A stretch of 41,076 nucleotides of DNA, taken from positions 1-41,076 of IMG/VR virus record IMGVR_UViG_3300044619_001096, one strand, 5' to 3'. This document shows, piece by piece, positions 15,757 to 21,739 of the stretch. Below the pieces are notes generated by a model. It searched no databases. It saw only the letters and a program-made list of their open reading frames with translations, and had not been told where the DNA came from. The position numbers and the translations under genes are program-made. The DNA comes from a virus. The stretch's first letter is position 1; each line of letters opens with the position of its first letter.

Positions 15757-15828
15757 GGGCGAATAGCTCAGCGGTAGAGCTACTGGTTTACACCCAGTCG
15801 GTCGGGGGTTCGATCCCCTCTTCGCCCA
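15757..15828 (+). tRNA. tRNA-Val (TAC)
   Basis: Acceptor GGGCGAA/TTCGCCC, D-arm GCTC/GAGC, anticodon loop TTTACAC, T-loop TTCGATC, discriminator A. No separate promoter is seen, so it is probably made from the tRNA-Asn promoter. Confidence 0.95.
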
Positions 15829-15855
15829 TACATATTTAATATATGGTTTGATAAA

Positions 15856-16107
15856 ATGTTAATACGTTGTAAATCTTGCAATAAAGAACTGCAAGCTCAT
15901 GTTGCAAAAACTATTTCTTGTGGATGTCCTAATATGACATCTATTAAGAATGATACTATTTTTGCAAATGACCTTAGTCAAGTCATTATTATTGAAAGTA
16001 CTAAGACCCCAAATAAAAATATTGGAGTCTTATCTTCTGATGATATTTCTTGGCAAGAAAGTAGAAGGCAAAGGAAAGTCCGTAAGTTGGACTTTGAAGT
16101 TAGATAG
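15856..16107 (+). CDS. Small zinc-ribbon protein
   Basis: 83 residues with an N-terminal CKSC (about 5-8) and a CGC pair at about 22-24, which together could bind zinc. The remainder is polar, with a basic C-terminus (RRQRKVRKLDFEVR) suited to nucleic-acid binding. It begins 27 bases after tRNA-Val and ends overlapping the convergent gene by 8 bases. Family not recognised beyond the zinc-ribbon pattern. Confidence 0.6.
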   Translation: MLIRCKSCNKELQAHVAKTISCGCPNMTSIKNDTIFANDLSQVIIIESTKTPNKNIGVLSSDDISWQESRRQRKVRKLDFEVR

Positions 16108-16708
16108 GATGCATATCTAAATCTTCTCCAATAATTGAATATTGCATTCCATCTTCTTTTAACTCTCCAAACCTGAATACTTTTTTTGAAAGTATGCTTC
16201 TTTGGAGAGTTCCTTCTTTTTCCGATTCTTCATTAAATCCCATATCAAATTTAATTCCTATTGGTTTAGATGCTACAATATCACCTGGTTGTGCTCTGAT
16301 TCCGTCCAACCATTCACCTTTTAAAATTAAGGTTCTAAATTTTTTAAAACTAGATACAACAATACGTGCTCTTTCTTCAGCAGTAAATTCTCTGGGGTCT
16401 ACAAGATATTCTGCTTCCCATCCAATATCACCAACTCTACCTGGTTCTGGATATTTAATGTATTTGATTAAATTTAGAATTTTTTGTTTGGTTACTTCTG
16501 GATTGTCGTAGTAAACTGAGTAATTATATTCTGCTGCTATGTAACTTTTTTTGCTATAATATGGAACAATGTATGGGCAGATATTAATTCTTTTACCATT
16601 AAAATCAAATGGAATTTTTATAGATAACTTCTTACCAGGTTCGTATAAGGTCTCTTTATCGTCATATCCTAGACTTAAAAGATATTCATCTATGTTCATG
16701 TTTGACAA
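16100..16708 (-). CDS. Unrecognised 202-residue cytoplasmic protein
   Basis: A soluble protein with no signal peptide or membrane segment. It starts MSNMNIDEYLLSLGYDDKE and is rich in Tyr, Ile, Lys and acidic residues. A VGDIGWEAEYLVDPREFTAEER segment in the middle precedes a probable beta domain. No motif known to me is present. It is on the minus strand; its start lies inside the divergent promoter that drives tRNA-Ser, and its tail overlaps the small zinc gene by 8 bases. Length and base composition support a real gene. Confidence 0.65.
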   Translation of the reverse strand: MSNMNIDEYLLSLGYDDKETLYEPGKKLSIKIPFDFNGKRINICPYIVPYYSKKSYIAAEYNYSVYYDNPEVTKQKILNLIKYIKYPEPGRVGDIGWEAEYLVDPREFTAEERARIVVSSFKKFRTLILKGEWLDGIRAQPGDIVASKPIGIKFDMGFNEESEKEGTLQRSILSKKVFRFGELKEDGMQYSIIGEDLDMHPI

Positions 16709-16730
16709 AATAATATAGATATATTATACT
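16702..16730 (+). promoter_or_regulatory. Early promoter before tRNA-Ser
   Basis: TTGACA, a 17-base spacer and TATACT, 17 bases before tRNA-Ser; it overlaps the start codon region of the minus-strand gene. Confidence 0.75.
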
Positions 16731-16747
16731 ATAAGAAATCAAATACT

Positions 16748-16833
16748 GGAAGCGTGGCCGAGTGGTTTATGGCAGTTGTCTTGAAAACAACCAACGTTAA
16801 CAGCGTTCGTGGGTTCAAATCCTACCGCTTCCG
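16748..16833 (+). tRNA. tRNA-Ser (TGA)
   Basis: Acceptor GGAAGCG/CGCTTCC, anticodon loop CTTGAAA, long variable arm, T-loop TTCAAAT, discriminator G; 86 nt, as expected for a class II tRNA. Confidence 0.95.
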
Positions 16834-16867
16834 TTTTTAACTATTTCTTTTGATTGTTATTAAACTT

Positions 16868-16883
16868 AGTATCAGGAGATACT
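16868..16883 (+). other. Short hairpin after tRNA-Ser
   Basis: AGTATC and GATACT (6 bp) around AGGA. There is no T-run, so it may be a processing or decay element rather than a terminator. Confidence 0.4.
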
Positions 16884-16892
16884 AATGAGACG

Positions 16893-16921
16893 TTGACATT
16901 ATTGTATTACCTATATACAAT
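16893..16921 (+). promoter_or_regulatory. Early promoter before the small-protein operon
   Basis: TTGACA, a 17-base spacer and TACAAT, about 20 bases before the expected leader of the gene at 16950. Confidence 0.75.
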
Positions 16922-16949
16922 TTGTAAGTACACGTAGCACTGTGCCTTA

Positions 16950-17189
16950 ATGGACCCATCTACAACAACTCCTTTACTAGGATTTTATATAACAATAATA
17001 ATCCTTGGACTTATGGTTGCCTATGCAGGACTTGAAGGGACCATGAGAGTTTTTACATATCTGGATCTTGAATTGCGTCACTTTTTTATTCGGATGCAAA
17101 TGAAAGTTTTAGGATGGAAATTAAAGCGTCAGCTAATTAAAGACACAAAGAGCTACGAAAAATTTCTAAAGGATTATCCTAATGAATAA
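16950..17189 (+). CDS. Small membrane protein, first of a small-protein operon
   Basis: 79 residues with one N-terminal membrane segment (LLGFYITIIILGLMVAYAGL) and a long basic amphipathic tail (RMQMKVLGWKLKRQLIKDTKSYEKF). The next gene starts 8 bases before its stop. It opens a run of six tiny ORFs (16950-18018), at least four of them membrane-anchored, behind one early promoter. The family is not recognised; early host-envelope modulation is an inference. Confidence 0.65.
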   Translation: MDPSTTTPLLGFYITIIILGLMVAYAGLEGTMRVFTYLDLELRHFFIRMQMKVLGWKLKRQLIKDTKSYEKFLKDYPNE

Positions 17190-17442
17190 TAAAGAACTGT
17201 CCGACCTGTCTATTGATAGGAAGGAATGTCCTAAGTGTGGTGCCATTTGGTTGAATGGGCAGCATTATTGGTCTGGTACTGGGAAAGAAGGTGACCCACA
17301 TGATCTTGCAGGTCTTGTATGTAATAACTTTGGTGATGAAACCTGCATAAATCCATGCAAAGGTTCAACAAGTGGGATAACATGGGAAAGGAGATTGACC
17401 CAATTAGAGCAAGACGAGTTCCGTGGTCCACAGAATGACTAA
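17182..17442 (+). CDS. Small zinc-binding protein
   Basis: 86 residues. CPKCG at about 16-20, followed by single Cys residues (VCNNFGDETCINPC), gives a likely four-Cys zinc site, with several His nearby (GQHYW, DPHD). It overlaps both neighbouring genes by a few bases. Family not recognised. Confidence 0.6.
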   Translation: MNNKELSDLSIDRKECPKCGAIWLNGQHYWSGTGKEGDPHDLAGLVCNNFGDETCINPCKGSTSGITWERRLTQLEQDEFRGPQND

Positions 17443-17641
17443 AATAAATTCAGAACATTATGTGACACAGAAGCAGTGTCAGGAGATGATTGATGATGCC
17501 ATACGAAGACATAATCGTAATGCTTCGGTTATTTCAATGTGTGTTGGTTGGGTTGTTCTTTCACTTTTTGCTGAAGGTCTTCTTCGACTTATTGGAGTAA
17601 TACCACCTCTACTACCATGGCTCAATATCACCTTGAAATAA
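17435..17641 (+). CDS. Small membrane protein
   Basis: 68 residues from the ATG at 17435, overlapping the previous gene by 8 bases. The N-terminal half is soluble and helical (KQCQEMIDDAIRRHNRN); the C-terminal half is hydrophobic (SVISMCVGWVVLSLFAEGLL), ending in LLPWLNITLK. Unrecognised. Confidence 0.55.
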   Translation: MTKINSEHYVTQKQCQEMIDDAIRRHNRNASVISMCVGWVVLSLFAEGLLRLIGVIPPLLPWLNITLK

Positions 17642-17796
17642 TTGGAATAGTTTTTCTGTTAGTATTTGCTGCCACGATGTTTTATCAGGGCACTTGTATT
17701 ATGAAGGGTCACCGAGGATATTCTCTTCGGGACTATTTGAAACAAGATAGCACAAATATGCGTAAAAGAATAGAAGAATTACTCAAGGACAAATGA
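17617..17796 (+). CDS. Small membrane protein
   Basis: 59 residues with one membrane segment (LEIIGIVFLLVFAATMFYQG) and a basic helical tail. It overlaps the previous gene by 25 bases and the next by 4 (ATGA). Unrecognised. Confidence 0.5.
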   Translation: MAQYHLEIIGIVFLLVFAATMFYQGTCIMKGHRGYSLRDYLKQDSTNMRKRIEELLKDK

Positions 17797-17924
17797 TATC
17801 GCTTACAGAAGAAGATTTAAAGGAATTGCAAGAACTAGTTAAACAACAAAAGATGTCTGAGTTGTTTGAAGAACCATCAACTTATGAGGACGATGATGAC
17901 TATGGAATGGCAGGAACTTATTGA
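17793..17924 (+). CDS. Tiny acidic protein
   Basis: 43 residues; a helix (TEEDLKELQELVKQQKMSEL) followed by an acidic YEDDDDYG tail. Start and end overlap both neighbours (ATGA, then 23 bases). Supported only by context and coupling. Confidence 0.4.
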   Translation: MISLTEEDLKELQELVKQQKMSELFEEPSTYEDDDDYGMAGTY

Positions 17925-18018
17925 GTTTCTTGGTAAACAAGTTTTGATTTTTATTGTGTTTATGTGTGGTCTTATTGTGGGATACGTGTATGGGTTTAGG
18001 AATGGTAGTGGGTTATAA
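17902..18018 (+). CDS. Tiny membrane protein
   Basis: 38 residues, mostly one membrane span (VLIFIVFMCGLIVGYVYG), ending the small-protein run. Unrecognised. Confidence 0.4.
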   Translation: MEWQELIEFLGKQVLIFIVFMCGLIVGYVYGFRNGSGL

Positions 18019-18051
18019 CCCCATAAATAATAAAAATTATTATATTAAATA

Positions 18052-18648
18052 ATGTTTATTGAACCAAAATTGAGTAAAATACAAACTTCTATTTTTACAT
18101 CTAATTACTCTCAAATTAAAAGTGATTATATTGAATTTAGGGATTGTAATTATTTTATAGATTATTCTCATACATACAATTTAACTTCATTAGATAATAA
18201 TTTTTTGGGGTTTGTTCCAACATACACTCCAAATTTTCCCTGGAAAGTGTGTCCATTAATTTTTAATAGACAGCAAATTTTAAGGACACCTCTTCAAGTA
18301 CAACAGTCTGAGACAGTAAGAATATTACTTAGTCAATCAATTAAACCAGTTCTTGCTGTATTTTCTATTCTTGAACCAGGAGTTGAAATTAGTCCCCATT
18401 CTGATGGAGATGAAAGAATTGATGATAACTTTTTACATTCAAGTGTAATAAAGTATCATTTTAGTTTAGATATTCCAAGCGATGGACCTTCAGCATTGGT
18501 TGTTAATGGAGAAGAACGTCTTCTTAAAAATGGAGACTTAAATTTATTTGATGAAAAATTATCAGAACATTATGCTTATAATAAGTCAGATACTCGTCGA
18601 GGGGTATTGATTGCTTCATATATAAGAGAGGAAGTCTTAAACGCTTGA
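18052..18648 (+). CDS. Aspartyl/asparaginyl beta-hydroxylase-like 2OG/Fe(II) oxygenase
   Basis: 198 residues. EISPHSDGDE gives the HxD pair (His about 116, Asp about 118), SEHYAY the distal His (about 173) and TRRGVL the 2OG-binding Arg (about 182 or 183). The ARGININE-after-His layout and NGEERLLKNGDLNLFDE strand before it are typical of aspartyl/asparaginyl hydroxylases, so it looks like a distant relative of the gene at 14740. Substrate unknown. The TGA is embedded in the -35 box of the tRNA-Pro promoter, so the next unit starts at once. Confidence 0.75.
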   Translation: MFIEPKLSKIQTSIFTSNYSQIKSDYIEFRDCNYFIDYSHTYNLTSLDNNFLGFVPTYTPNFPWKVCPLIFNRQQILRTPLQVQQSETVRILLSQSIKPVLAVFSILEPGVEISPHSDGDERIDDNFLHSSVIKYHFSLDIPSDGPSALVVNGEERLLKNGDLNLFDEKLSEHYAYNKSDTRRGVLIASYIREEVLNA

Positions 18649-18673
18649 CAACAAAATTATGAGGATGTATAAT
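18645..18673 (+). promoter_or_regulatory. Consensus early promoter with inverted repeat around the -10 box
   Basis: Perfect TTGACA and TATAAT with a 17-base spacer, before tRNA-Pro. GAGGAT (18661-18666) and ATCCTC (18674-18679) flank the -10 symmetrically. Confidence 0.85.
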
Positions 18674-18691
18674 ATCCTCATACCAAGTCAA

Positions 18692-18766
18692 CGGGGTGTA
18701 GCTCAGTTTGGATAGAGCACTGCTTTTGGGAAGCAGGGGCCGAAGGTTCAAATCCTTTCACCCCGA
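18692..18766 (+). tRNA. tRNA-Pro (TGG)
   Basis: Acceptor CGGGGTG/CACCCCG, anticodon stem CTGCT/AGCAG with loop TTTGGGA, T-loop TTCAAAT, discriminator A; all arms pair. Confidence 0.95.
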
Positions 18767-18793
18767 CTTGGACAATATTTGTTCTTTTAATTC

Positions 18794-19405
18794 ATGGATA
18801 AAAGTATTAAAATAAACGGTCAAGAACCACATGTTCTTGCAGATTCTCCATTAGTTTATCATAGAGAAGTTCTTCCAGAAGATTTGGTAGATCTTATGGT
18901 CAAAGAATTGAAAGAGATGGAAGAATTTAAAGTTCCATTTGAAGATGCTGGTGTTGGTGGTGAGGATAATGGTCGGATAGACCCAAAAATTAGAAATTCT
19001 AAAATCAATTGGTGGTTTGAAGACCATTGGGCATGTAGTGTAATTTCTTATTATATTGGTTTATCTAATAGAAAGTATTGGGAATATGATTTGAATTTAC
19101 TTGAAAGTATACAAATCTCAGTATATCTTGAAAATGGACACTATGGTTGGCATAGTGATTATGGAACTTCAAAAAATGGGAAGTGGACTAGAAAACTTAG
19201 TGCAAGTGTTTTAGTTAGTGACCCTTCTGAATATGATGGTGGTGACTTAGAATTCATAGACTATCATGGCAATATTATACAGGCACCAAAAGAAAAAGGA
19301 TCTGTTATTGTATTTGATTCAAGAATTCCTCATAGAGTTACTCCAGTAACAAGAGGAAGAAGAGTATCTTTGGTTACTTGGATGTATGGTCCCAAATTAA
19401 AATGA
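18794..19405 (+). CDS. 2OG/Fe(II) oxygenase, prolyl-hydroxylase-like (PKHD type)
   Basis: 203 residues with a full catalytic set: GHYGWHSDYG (HxD: His about 120, Asp about 122), YDGGDLEF between, RIPHRVTPVTRGRR (distal His about 180, 2OG-binding Arg about 189-190). The YDGGDLEF strand and the HRVTPVT.G.R end are the classic 2OG-FeII-Oxy/PKHD arrangement. Likely cytoplasmic. It would hydroxylate an unknown protein or small molecule, turning 2-oxoglutarate into succinate. It lies 27 bases after tRNA-Pro and overlaps the next oxygenase by ATGA. Confidence 0.85.
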   Translation: MDKSIKINGQEPHVLADSPLVYHREVLPEDLVDLMVKELKEMEEFKVPFEDAGVGGEDNGRIDPKIRNSKINWWFEDHWACSVISYYIGLSNRKYWEYDLNLLESIQISVYLENGHYGWHSDYGTSKNGKWTRKLSASVLVSDPSEYDGGDLEFIDYHGNIIQAPKEKGSVIVFDSRIPHRVTPVTRGRRVSLVTWMYGPKLK

Positions 19406-20085
19406 AGTGGCCAAGTTTTGCAGATAATCCGTTTAAACTGGTCAGGGTTCCAGAGAATTTATATTCTGAAATATTGAATTTTTATAATACTTGCGACTTC
19501 TCACAAAAAGAAGATTCTACCAATTCTCATTATGATCCTAAATACGGAGAACACATTACGGCTGGTTCGATAGCATTTAGAAATCCTTTAGGTGACCCTA
19601 AAAGAATTAAAAATCCTTATACCCATATAAACCATATTCCCACAGAAAAATTAAAAGAATGGGCGGATATTCTTCAACCAATATTGGAAGAATGGTCTCA
19701 TCAAAAATTAAAATATAGCACGGGTTATGGAATAAGAAGTTATCCAAAAGACTCAATATTATGTTTACACCGAGATGAAATAAAAACTCATATTATTAGT
19801 TGTATAATTTTTATTGACGAGCAACCCAAAAATACAAATTGGCCTTTAGATTTTTGGGATCATGATGGTGTTAGACACAAGGTTGTTTTTGAACCTGGTG
19901 ACATGTTATTATATGAGAGTCTATGTGTTCACTCTAGATATACTCCATTTCAAGGAGATTATTATAGGAACATGTACTTTCATTGGAGACCAGAAAATTG
20001 GGATTATATCCCATATAAAAATAATAAAGTACAATATCTTTGTCCTGCGGAGGTTGATGATGAGTATCGAAAAGGAACTTGGTAG
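19402..20085 (+). CDS. 2OG/Fe(II) oxygenase-like protein
   Basis: 227 residues from the ATG at 19402 (ATGA overlap with the preceding oxygenase; an upstream TTG is less likely). ILCLHRDEIKTH gives HxD (His about 123, Asp about 125), followed by FEPGDMLLYESLCVHSRY with the distal His at about 177 and Arg at about 189. The FEPGDMLLYES strand before the distal His is a standard oxygenase feature. The substrate is unknown. Cotranscription with the 18794 gene implies a shared pathway. Confidence 0.75.
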   Translation: MKWPSFADNPFKLVRVPENLYSEILNFYNTCDFSQKEDSTNSHYDPKYGEHITAGSIAFRNPLGDPKRIKNPYTHINHIPTEKLKEWADILQPILEEWSHQKLKYSTGYGIRSYPKDSILCLHRDEIKTHIISCIIFIDEQPKNTNWPLDFWDHDGVRHKVVFEPGDMLLYESLCVHSRYTPFQGDYYRNMYFHWRPENWDYIPYKNNKVQYLCPAEVDDEYRKGTW

Positions 20086-20257
20086 TTTAAAGAGGTATAC
20101 TGTGGAAGAGTTTCAAGCAGATTTTGATAACTTAATGAATTTGGTTGAAAAGGAAATGAAGTCTTTTATCATCACTAGTGAGTATGGTGAAGCAGTGCTC
20201 ATGCCAGCAGATGAAGAATTGATACGAATATACACTGACCACAACGAAGCACCTTGA
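20060..20257 (+). CDS. Phd/YefM-type antitoxin-like protein
   Basis: 65 residues. A GGAGG ribosome binding site at 20049-20053 sits 6 bases before the chosen ATG; the adjacent ATG at 20057 is also possible. The body, SLKRYTVEEFQADFDNLMNL followed by MKSFIITSEYGEAVLMPADEE, follows the Phd/YefM pattern: a T.SE.....L..L...-type DNA-binding N-terminal fold, then a FIIT..G..AVL.P..E strand pair. No toxin ORF of Doc or YoeB type is adjacent. It overlaps the preceding oxygenase by 26 bases. An orphan antitoxin-like regulator or host-toxin neutraliser is inferred. Confidence 0.6.
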   Translation: MSIEKELGSLKRYTVEEFQADFDNLMNLVEKEMKSFIITSEYGEAVLMPADEELIRIYTDHNEAP

Positions 20258-20282
20258 CAACCATAAGACCATCTGTTACTAT
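20254..20282 (+). promoter_or_regulatory. Possible early promoter overlapping the antitoxin stop
   Basis: TTGACA, a 17-base spacer and TACTAT. Its -10 overlaps the chosen ATG of the following gene, so it may serve tRNA-Ile instead, or be chance. Confidence 0.35.
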
Positions 20283-20778
20283 GGACCAGTCAACAAAAAT
20301 TATTGATAACTTTATTGAACCATCAATTTTTGAACATTTTAAAAAAACAATTGTGGGAAATAATACAATTCCTTGGTTTTTAAATCATGGAATATCAACA
20401 AAGAATACTTACAATGATGAAGGAATTTATTTTACCCACACGTTTTATACAGACTACAATATTTCTAGTCAATACTTTGGATCTTTAAACCCAATCTTTG
20501 AAAAAATAAATCCAAAAGCAATTATTAGAGCAAGAGCAAATGTCTATCCAAAAACAAATAAAATTGTCCAGCATGGGATGCATATAGATTATCCATATGA
20601 ACATTTTGGATTGATAGTTTATTTGAATACTAATAATGGATTTACTATTTTGGAAGATGGAACTAAAGTAGAATCAATAGAGAATAGAGCACTATTCTTT
20701 GATCCAAGTAAAAATCATTGTAGTACAACTTGCACGGATTCTTTTTTTAGATCTATTGTAATAGTTAACTATTTTTAA
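20281..20778 (+). CDS. 2OG/Fe(II) oxygenase-like protein
   Basis: 165 residues from the ATG at 20281. MHIDYPYEH gives HxD (His about 101, Asp about 103), DPSKNHCSTT the distal His (about 146) and FFRSIVIV the Arg (about 157). The preceding NVYP strand and the FTILEDGTKVESIENRALFF turn are characteristic of small single-domain phage oxygenases. There is no clear ribosome binding site. It lies directly upstream of tRNA-Ile. Substrate unknown. Confidence 0.75.
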   Translation: MDQSTKIIDNFIEPSIFEHFKKTIVGNNTIPWFLNHGISTKNTYNDEGIYFTHTFYTDYNISSQYFGSLNPIFEKINPKAIIRARANVYPKTNKIVQHGMHIDYPYEHFGLIVYLNTNNGFTILEDGTKVESIENRALFFDPSKNHCSTTCTDSFFRSIVIVNYF

Positions 20779-20782
20779 TCGA

Positions 20783-20854
20783 GGGACTGTCGCCTATTGG
20801 TTAAGGCCCACTGCTTATAACGGTGTGAACTGAGTTCAATTCTCAGCAGTCCTA
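20783..20854 (+). tRNA. tRNA-Ile (TAT)
   Basis: Acceptor GGGACTG/CAGTCCT (one G-T), D-stem GCC/GGC, anticodon stem CACTG/CGGTG with loop CTTATAA, T-stem CTGAG/CTCAG with loop TTCAATT. The TAT anticodon would read AUA, which most bacteria read with a modified CAT tRNA, so this is an uncommon choice. 72 nt, only 4 bases in the variable loop. Confidence 0.85.
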
Positions 20855-20863
20855 TTGGTAGTC

Positions 20864-20984
20864 CTTAGCGATTAACTAAGTAGACGCCAACTTCTACTAC
20901 GGATATCTTCCGTAGCGTCGTATGGGGATGGTTGGGCAGGGTCCGAGGACTTTGCCCAAATTGGGTGAAGTTCGACTATCCCCA
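20864..20984 (+). other. Hairpin-rich non-coding spacer between tRNA-Ile and tRNA-Met
   Basis: No ORF fits. Inverted repeats include CTTAG/CTAAG near 20864-20880, CTACGGA/TCCGTAG near 20896-20914, and a nested structure at 20923-20984: outer TGGGGAT/ATCCCCA enclosing TTGGGCA/TGCCCAA, which itself encloses GTCC/GGAC. It is reminiscent of an RNA domain closed by an acceptor-like stem, but no D or anticodon arm of a tRNA can be drawn. Confidence 0.6.
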
Positions 20985-20987
20985 CTT

Positions 20988-21060
20988 GCTCCTTTAGCAA
21001 TCTGGTGAATGCAGCGAACTCATAATTCGCCTGAGGCGTGTTCGATCCACGCAAGGAGCA
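20988..21060 (+). tRNA. tRNA-Met (CAT), elongator type
   Basis: Acceptor GCTCCTT/AAGGAGC, D-stem GCA/TGC, anticodon stem GCGAA/TTCGC with loop CTCATAA, T-stem GCGTG/CACGC. The first acceptor pair is G-C, so it lacks the unpaired initiator end. A CAT tRNA could also be tRNA-Ile2 if position 34 is lysidine-modified; a TAT tRNA-Ile is encoded nearby. Confidence 0.85.
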
Positions 21061-21061
21061 C

Positions 21062-21090
21062 TTGACAGATAACTGTCAAACCCTTATACT
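21062..21090 (+). promoter_or_regulatory. Early promoter with inverted repeat over the -35
   Basis: TTGACA, a 17-base spacer and TATACT. A perfect 7-bp inverted repeat TTGACAG/CTGTCAA (21062-21079) includes the -35 and looks like an operator. Confidence 0.75.
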
Positions 21091-21112
21091 ATTAAGGTCA
21101 ACATTCAAAGCA

Positions 21113-21328
21113 ATGACTCTCACAGAAAAATTTAAAAAAGATGTGCAAACTCTTCGTGGTGCTGCAAACGGTGATTTTTACCTAGATGTAAAAAACCCAA
21201 AACTCTTTAAAAAAGTCCGTCGTTATTATGAAAATGAAGGTGTAGTCTTTTCTGGAGATCCTCTAGATGATTATGATATTCTCATTGATTGTCTGGTTCA
21301 AGATCTTGAGCAAATTGAAGTTGCCTAG
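21113..21328 (+). CDS. Small conserved-type cytoplasmic protein
   Basis: 71 residues from the ATG at 21113, about 17 bases after the expected transcript start. The sequence (TLTEKFKKDVQTLRGAANGD, then YYENEGVVFSGDPLDDYDIL) is soluble, mixed and acidic. It has the look of a small conserved cyanophage early protein, with no motif I can name. It follows a strong promoter and leads into the membrane gene at 21373. Confidence 0.7.
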   Translation: MTLTEKFKKDVQTLRGAANGDFYLDVKNPKLFKKVRRYYENEGVVFSGDPLDDYDILIDCLVQDLEQIEVA

Positions 21329-21372
21329 TCTCGGAATGACTATAAAAGTGCCCTGGTCGGGAGCAACCCCTT

Positions 21373-21600
21373 ATGTCTAAATCTGATTTACTTCGGTGGA
21401 TTGGAAACATTCTTCTTATAATTGGTTATCAAACTATGTTATGGGGAGAATTTAAATATGGTTTGATGATTAAAGTTATTGGAGGTCTTCTCACAATTCC
21501 TTTTGCTATCAAACTTAAACTTTGGGATGTGCTGTTTTTATGTGCATTCTTTGGTATCTCCGAAATATCAAAGTTAACCCAACTTTTCTTAGTTTCTTAA
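21373..21600 (+). CDS. Small membrane protein with two or more spans
   Basis: 75 residues, almost entirely hydrophobic: LLRWIGNILLIIGYQTMLWG, then GLMIKVIGGLLTIPFAIKL, then LWDVLFLCAFFGISE. Probably a two- or three-span inner-membrane protein. It starts 44 bases after the preceding stop, behind a short ACCCCTTATGTC-type leader that recurs at 21624. Function unknown. Confidence 0.6.
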   Translation: MSKSDLLRWIGNILLIIGYQTMLWGEFKYGLMIKVIGGLLTIPFAIKLKLWDVLFLCAFFGISEISKLTQLFLVS

Positions 21601-21638
21601 AACTAAGTGGTGGAGTCAATCTGACCCCTTATGTCCTC

Positions 21639-21716
21639 GTCGGATGGACTTTAAATATGCCGACTGGTGCGGATGGGAATCTCTCCCGCCTGTTTCCTAG
21701 TTCAGTCAAAACTAGG
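21639..21716 (+). other. Three consecutive hairpins in the spacer before an oxygenase gene
   Basis: GTCGG/CCGAC (21639-21664), GCGG/CCGC with an inner GGGA/TCCC choice (21669-21689) and CCTAGTT/AACTAGG (21696-21716). No ORF covers the spacer and no T-run follows, so an RNA-level leader or small RNA is possible. Confidence 0.5.
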
Positions 21717-21739
21717 TGGCGCGTCCTTCTTTGGTTTTT

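Noticed and set aside
20254-20280. TTG start that would extend the oxygenase at 20281 by 9 codons
   Set aside because: The TTG is part of a TTGACA motif, there is no ribosome binding site, and the ATG at 20281 gives a normal N-terminus.
20924-20984. Possible extra tRNA in the spacer (GGGGAT/ATCCCC closing stem, GTTCGAC)
   Set aside because: The 61 bases cannot form a D arm, a 5-bp anticodon arm or a proper 5+7+5 T-arm.
20872-21054. 60-residue minus-strand ORF across tRNA-Met and the hairpin spacer
   Set aside because: It overlaps a well-folded tRNA gene and strongly paired non-coding DNA.
21665-21690. tRNA-like 3' end on the minus strand (GATTCCC...GCACCA)
   Set aside because: No matching 5' acceptor half or anticodon arm lies at the right distance; the T-arm does not pair normally.
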